This document shows positions 28,722-37,185 of a stretch of 64,000 nt of DNA, in pieces. The position numbers and the translations under genes were made by a program. Origin of the DNA: JAMXLO01 sp963791495 (GTDB lineage: Bacteria > Pseudomonadota > Alphaproteobacteria > Acetobacterales > Acetobacteraceae); contig CAWBST010000010.1 in the NCBI GenBank assembly GCA_963791495.1, positions 124,001-188,000 of the forward strand. The letters are read 5' to 3'. The first letter of the stretch is position 1. Each line of letters opens with the position of its first letter. The notes under the pieces are model-generated. The model was not told the origin of the DNA. It saw only the letters and a program-made list of their open reading frames with translations, and searched no databases.

Positions 28722-29251
28722 ACAAGCGACACCTAATGGCTTTCGCGGCCGTGCTGGCCGTCTCGGGAGTGATGACCGCCACCAACGTGCGGGCCCAGGG
28801 AAGCAGCAATGCGAAACCGGATGCCGCGGCGGCGAAGCCAGAGGCGGAGGCGGCATCCAAGCGGACCCCCGCCCCTCACGACGCCTACGTTTACATCGGC
28901 TGGCCGAACGACGGCGAGGTGGTGCGCACCACCCACATCAAGGTGTGGTTCGGCGCACGCAATATCGGCGTCGCCCCCGCTGGCACCGACAAGCCCAACA
29001 CGGGTCACCATCACCTGCTTGTCGATGTCCCACTGCCTCCGTTGGACGAACCGATCCCCAACGACAAGAACCACCTGCATTTCGGTCTGGGCCAGACCGA
29101 AACGTTCATTGATTTGCCACCCGGCACCCACACGCTGCAGCTATTGATGGCCGATGGCGACCACATCCCGCACGATCCGCCGCTGATGTCGAAGAAGATA
29201 ACGATCCACGTGGTGGGAGGAGCGAAACCGCCGAACGTAGCGTCACAGTAG
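28718..29251 (+). CDS. DUF4399 protein, second copy
   Basis: 177 residues, overlapping the previous gene by four bases (ATGA). Signal peptide (cleavage near VRA-QG), a 25-residue Ala/Lys/Glu-rich linker, then a DUF4399 domain: NTGHHHLLVDVPLPPLDEP and PNDKNHLHFGLGQTE are near identical to the first copy. Tandem duplication is clear. Probably periplasmic; no catalytic motif apart from the conserved His cluster. Confidence 0.85.
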   Translation: MNKRHLMAFAAVLAVSGVMTATNVRAQGSSNAKPDAAAAKPEAEAASKRTPAPHDAYVYIGWPNDGEVVRTTHIKVWFGARNIGVAPAGTDKPNTGHHHLLVDVPLPPLDEPIPNDKNHLHFGLGQTETFIDLPPGTHTLQLLMADGDHIPHDPPLMSKKITIHVVGGAKPPNVASQ

Positions 29252-29262
29252 GACGCGCCGCG

Positions 29263-31701
29263 TCAGTTCGCGTCGCGCGCCACGCGGAGTCCGTTGACCG
29301 GGTAACGCACCGAGCCATCGTAGTTGCCGCGCGCTGTCACCGTGATCTGATCGCGTCCTTCGCGGAACCCTCCGCCACGAAGTACCCGCTTCTCGCAGTT
29401 CTTGGCCTCGCGCGGCGCGCCGTCGCTCGGCGCGGCTTGATAATTCGGGAACCAGCAATCCGCGGTCCACTGCGCAACGCCGCCCAGCATGTCCACCAGC
29501 CCGAACGGATTAGGTCGCATGCCATCCACCGGCAGCGGAGCGTGCGTGTCCTGGGTTCCACCGCAATCGGCGCAGTTGGCCAGTGCGACACCGATAACGT
29601 CCCCCCACCAGTAACGGGTGGTGGTACCGCCGCGCGCCGCATACTCCCACTCGGCTTCGGTCGGCAGGCGGTACTTGTGACCCGTCGTGCGACTGAGCCA
29701 CGTCAGATATTGCGTGGTGTCATCCCAGCTCAGGTTATGAACCGGAGTGTTGTCGGTCGTGACGCGCATCCGCGGCAGGAAATTGCAGCCACCCGCGGCC
29801 ATGCACGCCTTCCACTCGGCCACCGTCACCGGCGTCTGTCCTAGGGCGAAGGCGCCGATTTCCACGCGATGCGTCGGCATCGCCTCCGCGTCACGTGCGC
29901 CCTGGCCCATAACGAAACTGCCGGCAGGAATGCGAACCACCCATGGGCAGGTCGGACAATCCTGGAGCCGCTCCGGCTCCCCGCCCTTGCCACCCTCGAG
30001 ACGCGGCACCATCGGCACCACAGTCGCGGTCATCAGCCGGGACGCCGTGGCGGCGGCAGGCGGCGGGGGAGGCTCTGCCATCGCGACGACGGGTGGCGGA
30101 CGCGGTGCGGGCGGTGGCGTCGCGGCCGCCGGGTGCTCCGGCGCCGCGGCGGGGTGAGGCGAAGGCGCCGAAGGCAACGATACTGCCGGGGCCGGAGGTT
30201 TGGGGGCCTCCGCAGGAGCGGCCGCCAACTGCTGCCGGGGAGCCACCACGTCGGGTGCGGACCCAGGGGATGCCATCTCGAATTCGACGCCGGCTTCGAC
30301 GATCCCGCCGTGGCCGTTATCCACCGTATAGCGAAATGCCCCGACCGGCCCTGCACCGCCTACGTCCGGTATGAAGACCAGGTTTGGCAGATCCTGCGGC
30401 CGCAACCGGTCGCCGGTGTGCAGCGCCGTTGCGCCATTGAGCACCTGTCCACGCGGCACCGCCTTTACGGTGATCGTCAACGGATCACCGTCCGGGCTCG
30501 TCGGCGCCTTGATCCCCATCGCAACTGAATGAAGGCTCAGGGTCCGCGGCGCATCGACCACGGGCGGGTGGTGTGATGACGCGACGGTGATCGGCAGGCT
30601 GCCGGTGACGCTGCCGCCACGGCCATCCTCGACCAGGATATCAACCGTGCCGACCGCACCCAGCGTCTGGCCCACTGGTTTGTAGGTTGCGGTCATGAAC
30701 CGGTCGACCGAGAAGACGGTGTTCACCGCGACCACGCGGCCGTCGATACGCACTTCTCCGCTGCGTGGCAGGCCGATGACCCGCACCGTCAAAGGATCCG
30801 CGTCGGGGTCGGTCGGCTGGGGAATGCCGAGCCGCGTCGGTCCCGCGGCGTCGGTCACCTCAAGCGGCTTGATCTCGCCAATGACGGGCGGCGTGTTGGG
30901 CGGGCGCGGGAAAAAGTAGAACGGCTCCGCGCCCAGCGAACTGAACACGAAGGGCTCCTGCCGATTGTTCGTGGCACGTAGAACAGTGTCGCGTACGCTG
31001 CGGAAGAACAGGCTGAGCTCAAGCCCGGGTATCTGGAAATGCGCGAGCAGTGCCGCGGCGAACGGGCTATGCCCCGTCCCGTCCTCGGCGATCTGGTCCG
31101 CCTTGGCAGCCAGGACAACCATCGTGTTCCGCGGCACGTTGTCCACGCGTGCCAGGCCGGGAAGGGTCGACACTGCACGGCCGGCAAGGCTCATCGAGCG
31201 GGAAACGCGGTCTATGAACGGATTGTTGCGGCAGCTGTCCAGCAGGACCATGCCGATCTTGCTTGCCTGCGAGACTTCGCCAAGCACCCGATCGAGCGGC
31301 AGCGCCTCGTACAAAAGGTCCCGCTCCCGCTCGAGTTTCGCATCCACCGGAAGCAGATAGTTCTCGCGATCCACCTGGACGCCGTGGCCCGCGTAATACA
31401 CCACTGCGACGTCGGCCCCGGCGGCGCGGATGCCGAATTCCCGAATGCCGGTGGCAAGCGAACGGTAATCGGCATCGTAGACTTCCGACACATCGAATTT
31501 GAGGCGGCGCAGCGCTTCGCCTATGGCGCTTGCGTCAGTCACCGGATTAGCCAGCTGGGGGGCGTTCTGATAGGCGCTGTTGCCGATTACCAGCGCGACG
31601 CGTCGCTCCTGACCCGCTGCTGCAGAGGCAGCATGCGGCAACCACGCCACGCACAGCAGCAGCCAGATGAGCCGAGCGCCCACCCGTGCCACATGGGTCA
31701 C
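29263..31701 (-). CDS. Secreted caspase-like peptidase fused to FGE-sulfatase domain
   Basis: 812 residues. Signal peptide of about 28 residues; caspase (C14) domain with catalytic His106 in VYYAGHGVQ and Cys157 in LLDSCRNNPF; two cadherin- or Ig-like repeats (PTDPDADPLTVRV and TSPDGDPLTITV) around 290-480; a Pro/Ala-rich linker to about 570; a C-terminal FGE/SUMF1 domain (IPAGSFVMGQGARDAEAMP ... YRLPTEAEWEYAARGG ... VLRGGGF). The FGE domain may bind carbohydrate or act as a C-type-lectin-like receptor; the caspase would cleave after Arg/Lys (family knowledge). It starts inside an ATGA overlap with the CsgG-like lipoprotein and so is co-translated. Confidence 0.88.
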   Translation of the reverse strand: MTHVARVGARLIWLLLCVAWLPHAASAAAGQERRVALVIGNSAYQNAPQLANPVTDASAIGEALRRLKFDVSEVYDADYRSLATGIREFGIRAAGADVAVVYYAGHGVQVDRENYLLPVDAKLERERDLLYEALPLDRVLGEVSQASKIGMVLLDSCRNNPFIDRVSRSMSLAGRAVSTLPGLARVDNVPRNTMVVLAAKADQIAEDGTGHSPFAAALLAHFQIPGLELSLFFRSVRDTVLRATNNRQEPFVFSSLGAEPFYFFPRPPNTPPVIGEIKPLEVTDAAGPTRLGIPQPTDPDADPLTVRVIGLPRSGEVRIDGRVVAVNTVFSVDRFMTATYKPVGQTLGAVGTVDILVEDGRGGSVTGSLPITVASSHHPPVVDAPRTLSLHSVAMGIKAPTSPDGDPLTITVKAVPRGQVLNGATALHTGDRLRPQDLPNLVFIPDVGGAGPVGAFRYTVDNGHGGIVEAGVEFEMASPGSAPDVVAPRQQLAAAPAEAPKPPAPAVSLPSAPSPHPAAAPEHPAAATPPPAPRPPPVVAMAEPPPPPAAATASRLMTATVVPMVPRLEGGKGGEPERLQDCPTCPWVVRIPAGSFVMGQGARDAEAMPTHRVEIGAFALGQTPVTVAEWKACMAAGGCNFLPRMRVTTDNTPVHNLSWDDTTQYLTWLSRTTGHKYRLPTEAEWEYAARGGTTTRYWWGDVIGVALANCADCGGTQDTHAPLPVDGMRPNPFGLVDMLGGVAQWTADCWFPNYQAAPSDGAPREAKNCEKRVLRGGGFREGRDQITVTARGNYDGSVRYPVNGLRVARDAN

Positions 31702-33257
31702 GGTGTCACCTCCACATCGAGCCGGGCATCGTCAACGCGCGCACCAGGCACCTCCTGGAACGTCGCGGCGATTTCGTCGAGACTGTGGACCGGCAGTTGC
31801 GCAAGATCCTGGGCCTTTAGGGTGTTCGGCAGCTTCATACCGACTTCGCGATCGGCTGCAACGCAAAGGAATGCCTCCCGTGTCCGCGGTTTGTCGAAAC
31901 GGATGGCGAAAGCACCGCTGGTCGGAGGTACGTGAACCAGGCGGCGGGCGGGAATCAACGCGTCCGGTTGGAACCGGTTCGGGAAGATCCGCGAAACATT
32001 GCCAGTGGCGTCCTGATAATAGCAATAGGTGTAGGCGTCCTGCGTCGGCTGCAGGTTCAGCGTGATCGTCTCTCCCGCACGATAGGTGGGGTGGCTCCCG
32101 CGCGCAGTGGCCAAGGTAAGCCGGGGCGCCTTGTCGACTGGATCTGGCGCGCTGGCGACCGCCGGTGGGCTGGGCGGCGCGGGCACAGCCGCCGCCGTGG
32201 CGACGGATGAAGTGGAAACCGCCGGCGCCTGGGCCACCCCGGCATGCCGAGAGTCGCTTGCCAGAAGCCGGTAGTAGAGATCGAAGTCCACACGACCGGT
32301 CGGCACCAGGTCATTTTCGGCCTGATAGCGCGCCACCGCGCTCGACAAATTCGCCTCCGAACCACCCAGGTAGCCGGCGCGCGATAGCGCGGTGCGGACG
32401 AAGTTCTGCCGCTCGCTCTCACCCATCGCGTCAAACCACTCCCGGGCCTCGGCGCGGAAGTTCGGATTGGTGGGCTCGATCCTGAGGCATTCCCAGTAGG
32501 GAACGTGCGTCAGCTTGCCAAGCACCTCTATGGTCGAGAGCTCGACAAGGCTGCGGACCGCCTGGTGGAAGCCTTCCGACTTATCCAGCGTGACACTTAA
32601 CGAGATTCCGGCCTTGCCGATCAGGCCGCCGATATCGGCGCCCTTTCCTGACTGCACCACCGCAATCGAATTGCTGGCCGAGATGCCAGGCAGGATCTGC
32701 CGCGTGGTGAGCTTGCCGACATTCAGATCCATGGAGACGATGGAGACGACCTGGTCGCCGGAGATGGCGAGATCGAGATTCGGAACGGATATGCCCGCCG
32801 ACGCCGAAGACTGCAGCACACTGCTATCGAACTGAGTGATGGCACCGCGCACATAATAGTTCGGCGCAACGAAGTCTTCGCGCAGCCCCACAAGCTCCGA
32901 CAGGACCTGCACGTCGAGCTGCGTGGGATCGTAGTCGACGAAGCGGAATGCACCGCTCTTGGCCGACATGCGCGACACCGCGCTGATGAACATCTCCTTG
33001 GTGCCGGTGAAGATCAGCCCAGTGGCATCAGGGATGCCTGCCGTGGTGATGTAGATGTCGCGCTTTCCCTGCGCCAGGAACAAATCGTCCATGCACCGCA
33101 GGGCCTCACTGAAGTTGCCGATGTTGCGCACGGCCCGCGTGCTCGGCTGCTGCGCATCATAGGCGGTCTCCGGCCGCGGGTAGCAGGCCGCCACAAGCAG
33201 CGGCAAGGCCGCAACTGCGGCCCTGCAGGCGCCGAGAAGTTTCCCCCTACGCGTCAC
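31698..33257 (-). CDS. CsgG/HfaB-like lipoprotein with PG-binding and DUF4384 domains
   Basis: 519 residues from GTG at 33257. Lipobox LLVAAC (Cys about 26) marks an outer-membrane lipoprotein. Residues 40-265 resemble CsgG: ISAVSRMSAKSGAFRFVDYD, YYVRGAITQFDSSV, VSMDLNVGKLTTRQILPG. A peptidoglycan-binding-1-like segment follows (SRAGYLGGSEANLSSAVARY), then a Pro/Ala linker and a DUF4384-type domain (LTLATARGSHPTYRAGETI ... YCYYQDATGNVSRIFPN). CsgG forms the curli secretion pore and HfaB anchors holdfast proteins. The stop overlaps the caspase start (ATGA), so both are one transcript. A CRP-type box lies upstream. Confidence 0.78.
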   Translation of the reverse strand: MTRRGKLLGACRAAVAALPLLVAACYPRPETAYDAQQPSTRAVRNIGNFSEALRCMDDLFLAQGKRDIYITTAGIPDATGLIFTGTKEMFISAVSRMSAKSGAFRFVDYDPTQLDVQVLSELVGLREDFVAPNYYVRGAITQFDSSVLQSSASAGISVPNLDLAISGDQVVSIVSMDLNVGKLTTRQILPGISASNSIAVVQSGKGADIGGLIGKAGISLSVTLDKSEGFHQAVRSLVELSTIEVLGKLTHVPYWECLRIEPTNPNFRAEAREWFDAMGESERQNFVRTALSRAGYLGGSEANLSSAVARYQAENDLVPTGRVDFDLYYRLLASDSRHAGVAQAPAVSTSSVATAAAVPAPPSPPAVASAPDPVDKAPRLTLATARGSHPTYRAGETITLNLQPTQDAYTYCYYQDATGNVSRIFPNRFQPDALIPARRLVHVPPTSGAFAIRFDKPRTREAFLCVAADREVGMKLPNTLKAQDLAQLPVHSLDEIAATFQEVPGARVDDARLDVEVTP

Positions 33258-33607
33258 CACACGCTCCCTGCCGGCCCTTAAGCGCCAGTTTGGCACTCAG
33301 AATGAAACAGCACCACCGGACGCTGCGCAAGCGTGTTGGCAGCCATGGCCTGCCGCAGCCCATCCGTCCCGGCTGCGGCCAAACCTCGAGTACAGGCAAG
33401 TGACCTAGCAGGGGTTTCACGGGTCGGGAACTCCTCGCCCGCAGATTGCCATGCCGGCCAGCCTTCAACTGTGAACTAGTGCACAGTTATAGCGTGTTCC
33501 CGGTTGGTTTTCAGAGTCACGTTCACATGTCCTTGTGTAATGGCATCAGACATAGGACTGGCGCGCCCCTGCAGGTATGTCGCTCGGTCTTCGCAGGGGA
33601 GGCATGT
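33258..33607. other. Divergent intergenic region with CRP-type box
   Basis: 350 bases between the CsgG-like lipoprotein gene (minus) and the crp-type gene (plus). It contains a CRP-type palindrome at 33470-33485, and a second inverted arrangement at 33522-33540 (TTCACA ... TGTGTAA, outward-facing). No convincing sigma-70 hexamer pair and no gene seen. The left 150 bases nearest the lipoprotein hold nothing recognisable. Confidence 0.6.
33470..33485. promoter_or_regulatory. CRP-type binding site
   Basis: TGTGA-ACTAGT-GCACA, one mismatch from the TGTGA-N6-TCACA consensus. The larger palindrome 33467-33488 pairs in 10 of 11 positions of each half. It is 123 bases upstream of the crp-type gene and 213 bases upstream of the CsgG/caspase operon. 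The neighbouring CRP-like protein has the matching recognition residues (SRESVNK). Binding is inference. Confidence 0.6.
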
Positions 33608-34312
33608 ATGGCAACTGTCCCGATTGATCGGGAAGCGGTCTTGGCTGGCCACTTCCTGCTGCGGCACCTGCCGCCGGCCGAGCTCAAGCGGGTCGCCGCT
33701 TCCATGGTGGTGGCCCGCCATCCGGCGCAGACCACAATCTTTCAGAAGGGTGACCAGAGCCCTAGCATGATGGCTGTGGTGCGTGGCCGGGTGAAGATCT
33801 GCACCTACTCGGCAGAGGGCAAGGAGCTGGTTCTCAACATCATCGACCGCGGCGGGGTGTTCGGTGAGATCGCCGTGCTCGATGGCCGGCCGCGCACTGC
33901 AGATGCGGTGGCTCTCGATGAGACAGACCTCCTGGTGCTGGATCGCAACAAGCTGCTGCCGATCCTGGCGGCTCATCCGGATCTCGCCACCCGCCTGATC
34001 GGTGTTCTGTGCGAACGCCTCCGGCAGACGAGTGAGCACCTCGAGGACGCCATGTTGCGTGAGGCACCTTCGCGGCTGGCGCGTGGGCTGCTGCGCCTGG
34101 CCGGCACGTTTGGCCGAGACGAAACCGACGGCACGCGGCTCGATATCAAGCTATCGCAACAGCAGCTCGGCAACCTGATCGGCGCGTCGCGCGAGAGCGT
34201 CAACAAGCACATCGTCGACTGGACACGCACCGGCTATCTCGCAATGAAGAGTGGCTGCATCGTCATTCGGGATCGCGAGGCGCTGGAGGAGATCGCCAAC
34301 GCGGAGGCCTGA
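33608..34312 (+). CDS. CRP/FNR-family cyclic-nucleotide-responsive regulator
   Basis: 234 residues from the ATG at 33608, preceded by GGGGAGG. N-terminal cyclic-nucleotide domain (about 10-125) with the phosphate-binding cassette GEIAVLDGRPRTADA: Glu87 and Arg96 align with the nucleotide contacts of CRP. No N-terminal Cys cluster, so it is not an FNR-type iron-sulfur sensor. C-terminal winged helix with recognition helix ASRESVNKHIVDW; Arg195 and Glu196 match the TGTGA-reading residues of E. coli CRP (Arg180, Glu181), and Lys replaces Arg185. It sits next to a nucleotide cyclase and a CRP-type box, suggesting autoregulation and control of the lipoprotein/caspase operon. Confidence 0.9.
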   Translation: MATVPIDREAVLAGHFLLRHLPPAELKRVAASMVVARHPAQTTIFQKGDQSPSMMAVVRGRVKICTYSAEGKELVLNIIDRGGVFGEIAVLDGRPRTADAVALDETDLLVLDRNKLLPILAAHPDLATRLIGVLCERLRQTSEHLEDAMLREAPSRLARGLLRLAGTFGRDETDGTRLDIKLSQQQLGNLIGASRESVNKHIVDWTRTGYLAMKSGCIVIRDREALEEIANAEA

Positions 34313-34337
34313 GAGCCCTGGCCAATCGCGCGGTCAA

Positions 34338-36197
34338 TCAGCAAACAGACGACGCCACCGCCTCTGATGCTGGCTCAGCAGCAGACTGGGCGGCCGCTTC
34401 CGAATCGATCCGGTACACATCGAGCGGCGCGCGCTTGCCGCGCAGCGTGATGTCGCCCATGCGCAGGCCAGGCAGGGAGCCGTCCAGCAACGCAAAGGTC
34501 GGGCCACCCACGACGATCGTGCAATACACCCGACGGTTGCCCACGAACTCCTTTCCAAGTTGCTCGAGGCGCGCACCAACGTTCGCCGTATCGCCCAACA
34601 GGCAGAACTCCATGCGTGCACCGGTGCCGAGGCTGCCCGCGACCATGGGACCGGTATGGATGCCGACACGCAATCCCGCCTCCGGCAGGCCGGTTGTGCG
34701 CCACTCGTCGTTCAGACCAGTCATGGCCTGCTCCATCGCCAGCGCGCAGTTTGCCGCACGGCAAGCGTCGCCCGCGATTGCCGCCTGATCGCGTCGTGGC
34801 ACCGGCACGCCGAACACGGCAAGGATGCCATCGCCGATGAAGCGCAGCAGTACCCCCTCATGCGCCGTGATGATGGCAGCCATCGTGTCGATGTAGCGAT
34901 CTAGCCAGGCGACCAGTGGTCCCGGCTCGAGTCGCTCGCAAATGCTGGTGAAGGCCGCAACATCGGCATACAGCACCGTGGCCGTTAGCTCCTGAGGGCG
35001 CGGTCTGCCGCCGGCCAGAAACAGGTCGCGCTCGCGCATGATTTCGTCGACGACTGGCCCGCTGACGAAGCGCGAGAACAGTGTGCGAAGGGCACGCCGG
35101 TCACGCCGGTCGCCGCGTCCCTGCCAGGCGCGCACCGCACCACCTGCCACCGCAAGCGCGAGAACGGGAGCGATTGCCGGGAACAACAGACCGGTGGCGG
35201 CGTAGACCGCGAGATTGCTGGCGAGGAACACCGCTGCTACGGCGACCAGCGCCAGAACGGCAGACCAACCGGCGAGCAGCGCGGCAGCAGTCATGCCGAT
35301 ACCCGCCACGCCAGCACTCGATAGCAGCGCTTTCCACGGCAGCAGAGGAAGCGGCACAGCGCGATGCTCCAGCATCTGCAGGAGTATCTGGCCATGGATC
35401 TCAACACCGAACGTCGGCGGCCCGAAGCTGGATGCGGGCGTGCGATGTTCATCGCTGCCTTGAACCATACTGCCGATCAGCACGATGCGGCCACGCAGCC
35501 ACTCGGGCGGCAGCAACGCGATGGATTCAGCAGGATAGACCGGTAACGCTGGTTCGCCATTCTCGCTACGACGCCATTCGATCGCGAACGGCTGCGCCGG
35601 CGGCACCACGTCGACTGCCTCGGCCAGGCCCGCAGCAAAACTGCGCCTGCCCGTCTGCGGGTCTTGCGGCACGTGTTCGCGCACCACGTCATCGAAGCGC
35701 TCCCGCGCAAGATTGGCATCGCCCGAGCGCAGTCCAGCCGTAAACTGCTCCAGGAAGCGCCTCTGCTCTGCGGACTGCGGCGTATCGGCAGCGACCGATA
35801 TCACCACCACCGGCACAGAGGCGTGCAGAAGAGCCTGCCGCAGGGCCGCGTCCTTGTCCGCCTCGGTCGGACGATCGAGCAGCACGTCGAGCCCGATTGC
35901 CGCGACACCGTCAGCGGCGAGCTTGTCAATCAGCGACGCAAGGAACTGGCGGTCCACCGGCGATCGATAAGGGAGCCGCGCCAGAGTGCCCTCGGTGATG
36001 GCGGCGATCACCACGCGCGAATCGATCGGCCGCCGTGGGCCTAGAGCGCGGAATGCCACTGCCTCGAACAGGCGCTCGGCCGCGGCGAACGGCGAGGGAG
36101 GTTGGGTGACGAGTTGCGCCAGTGCGGTGGATACGACCAGGATGATCGCCGCGATCGCCGCCGCCCTGCCGCGCCTCCGGAGCATGACTTGGTTCAT
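34338..36197 (-). CDS. CHASE2-domain adenylate/guanylate cyclase
   Basis: 619 residues. N-terminal membrane helix, extracytoplasmic CHASE2 sensor (about 45-280; VIAAITEGTLARLPYRSPVD, IGSMVQGSDEHRTP), two to three helices near 290-350, then a class III cyclase domain. Metal-binding Asp residues in LYADVAAFTS and RFIGDGILAVFG, and transition-state residues in GDTANVGARLE, are all present. Arg replaces the usual purine-specifying Lys before FIGDG, common in this subgroup, so cAMP versus cGMP is unsettled. Faces the CRP-type gene tail to tail, 26 bases apart. Confidence 0.9.
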   Translation of the reverse strand: MNQVMLRRRGRAAAIAAIILVVSTALAQLVTQPPSPFAAAERLFEAVAFRALGPRRPIDSRVVIAAITEGTLARLPYRSPVDRQFLASLIDKLAADGVAAIGLDVLLDRPTEADKDAALRQALLHASVPVVVISVAADTPQSAEQRRFLEQFTAGLRSGDANLARERFDDVVREHVPQDPQTGRRSFAAGLAEAVDVVPPAQPFAIEWRRSENGEPALPVYPAESIALLPPEWLRGRIVLIGSMVQGSDEHRTPASSFGPPTFGVEIHGQILLQMLEHRAVPLPLLPWKALLSSAGVAGIGMTAAALLAGWSAVLALVAVAAVFLASNLAVYAATGLLFPAIAPVLALAVAGGAVRAWQGRGDRRDRRALRTLFSRFVSGPVVDEIMRERDLFLAGGRPRPQELTATVLYADVAAFTSICERLEPGPLVAWLDRYIDTMAAIITAHEGVLLRFIGDGILAVFGVPVPRRDQAAIAGDACRAANCALAMEQAMTGLNDEWRTTGLPEAGLRVGIHTGPMVAGSLGTGARMEFCLLGDTANVGARLEQLGKEFVGNRRVYCTIVVGGPTFALLDGSLPGLRMGDITLRGKRAPLDVYRIDSEAAAQSAAEPASEAVASSVC

Positions 36198-36211
36198 TGC
36201 CGCTGCCTGAG

Positions 36212-36235
36212 GCGAGCTTTGCGGTCAAAGCTCGC
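36212..36235 (-). promoter_or_regulatory. 5' leader hairpin of the cyclase gene
   Basis: Perfect ten-base inverted repeat GCGAGCTTTG / CAAAGCTCGC with a four-base loop, ending 14 bases upstream of the cyclase ATG. It lies just after the ompA terminator, so it would be in the cyclase 5' leader. No T-run follows. A role in translation or RNA stability is inference. Confidence 0.5.
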
Positions 36236-36264
36236 GAAGGCAAGCGAGGAGCTGTCAATGGTCG

Positions 36265-36302
36265 CAAAAAGCTGAAATGGCGCCTGGATGGCGCCATTTC
36301 AG
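36265..36302 (-). terminator. Rho-independent terminator of the ompA-like gene
   Basis: A perfect 13-base stem (CTGAAATGGCGCC / GGCGCCATTTCAG, 36272-36302) with a five-base loop, followed on the minus strand by CTTTTTG. It sits 18 bases beyond the ompA-like stop codon. Confidence 0.85.
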
Positions 36303-36319
36303 AACAGTAGGCGATAGTC

Positions 36320-36997
36320 TCAGCTCACCCGCACGAACTGGACGCGGCGATTGCGCGAATCGGAGCCGTCTTCGACCAACGGTTCACTCATGCCCTTGCC
36401 GACCAGCACGAAACGGTCAGGCGCGATGCCCCGATGATCGACCAGGTACTCGGCAACGGACAGGGCACGGCGCTTCGACAGGGTGAGATTGTATTCCGGC
36501 GTCCCTACCGCGTCGGTATGTCCCTCCACGCGCAGCTTGAGTTGCGGCGCCTCCTTCATCAGTTCGGCAATTCGGTCGACGAAATCGAGTGCGGAGTGCG
36601 GCAGGACATCGGAATCAAATGCGAAGTTGATGCGGAATCCAACGATGGCGGCCTCCGCCGACTGAGCAGGCGCCGCCTTTGGTTCAGAAGCCATCGACGT
36701 CGCTGGTGCGGCGCTGGACTTGGCAGCCACCGCTGTGGCAGGTGAGGTGGTGTGTGTTGCCGGCGCAGCGACAGTAGTGGCGGCGCGCTGCACCGAACTC
36801 GGCCGTGTCGAGGTGTCTGGCTTCTGTATGACAATCGACCGAGACGTTCCCCCGTTCGACTCCGGTATCATGATGCTGCGAAGCAGCTCCAGTGGTGGTG
36901 CTTCATCGAAGATCTGCACCGGCTGCGCCGAGGCTACAGAGGCAGCGAGCATCAGGGCCGTGGTTGTAGCTGCAAACAGTGAGTGACGGCGGCGCAT
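36320..36997 (-). CDS. OmpA-family peptidoglycan-binding protein
   Basis: 225 residues from an ATG behind a perfect AGGAGG site. Signal peptide (cleavage near ASA-QP); an Ala/Thr/Pro-rich middle (about 50-115); C-terminal OmpA domain (FAFDSDVLPHSALDFVDRIA, LRVEGHTDAVGTPEYNLTLS, KRRALSVAEYLVDHRGI, RNRRVQF), which binds diaminopimelate in peptidoglycan. No beta-barrel is seen, so it tethers something to the cell wall rather than forming a pore. It ends at a strong terminator, indicating its own transcript or the end of the small-protein cluster. Confidence 0.9.
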   Translation of the reverse strand: MRRRHSLFAATTTALMLAASVASAQPVQIFDEAPPLELLRSIMIPESNGGTSRSIVIQKPDTSTRPSSVQRAATTVAAPATHTTSPATAVAAKSSAAPATSMASEPKAAPAQSAEAAIVGFRINFAFDSDVLPHSALDFVDRIAELMKEAPQLKLRVEGHTDAVGTPEYNLTLSKRRALSVAEYLVDHRGIAPDRFVLVGKGMSEPLVEDGSDSRNRRVQFVRVS

Positions 36998-37141
36998 GGT
37001 GGGATCCTCCTGAGTGTGGCGTCCAGTTGGGTGCGTTGGCGAGCAGCAGAATGCCGTTGCCAGCGGTGCGGCGCTGTTCAGCAGTTCACTCCGCGAATCA
37101 GTTTGTTTGCGGCGTCCGGCAAGGTGCATGAAAATGAATGC

Positions 37142-37162
37142 GCGCAGCGTGCGCCGCTGCGC
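37142..37162 (-). terminator. Likely terminator after the QQQ-motif secreted gene
   Basis: Perfect stem GCGCAGCG / CGCTGCGC with a five-base loop, 24 bases beyond the stop at 37186, followed on the minus strand by ATTCATTTTC. The U-tract is imperfect, so confidence is moderate. Confidence 0.55.
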
Positions 37163-37185
37163 GACATTCTGCGCCCGTTTCGCGC

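Noticed and set aside
33522..33540. TTCACA-N6-TGTGTAA as a second CRP site
   Set aside because: The half-sites face outward, opposite to the TGTGA-N6-TCACA order, so it does not match a CRP box; noted only in the intergenic entry.
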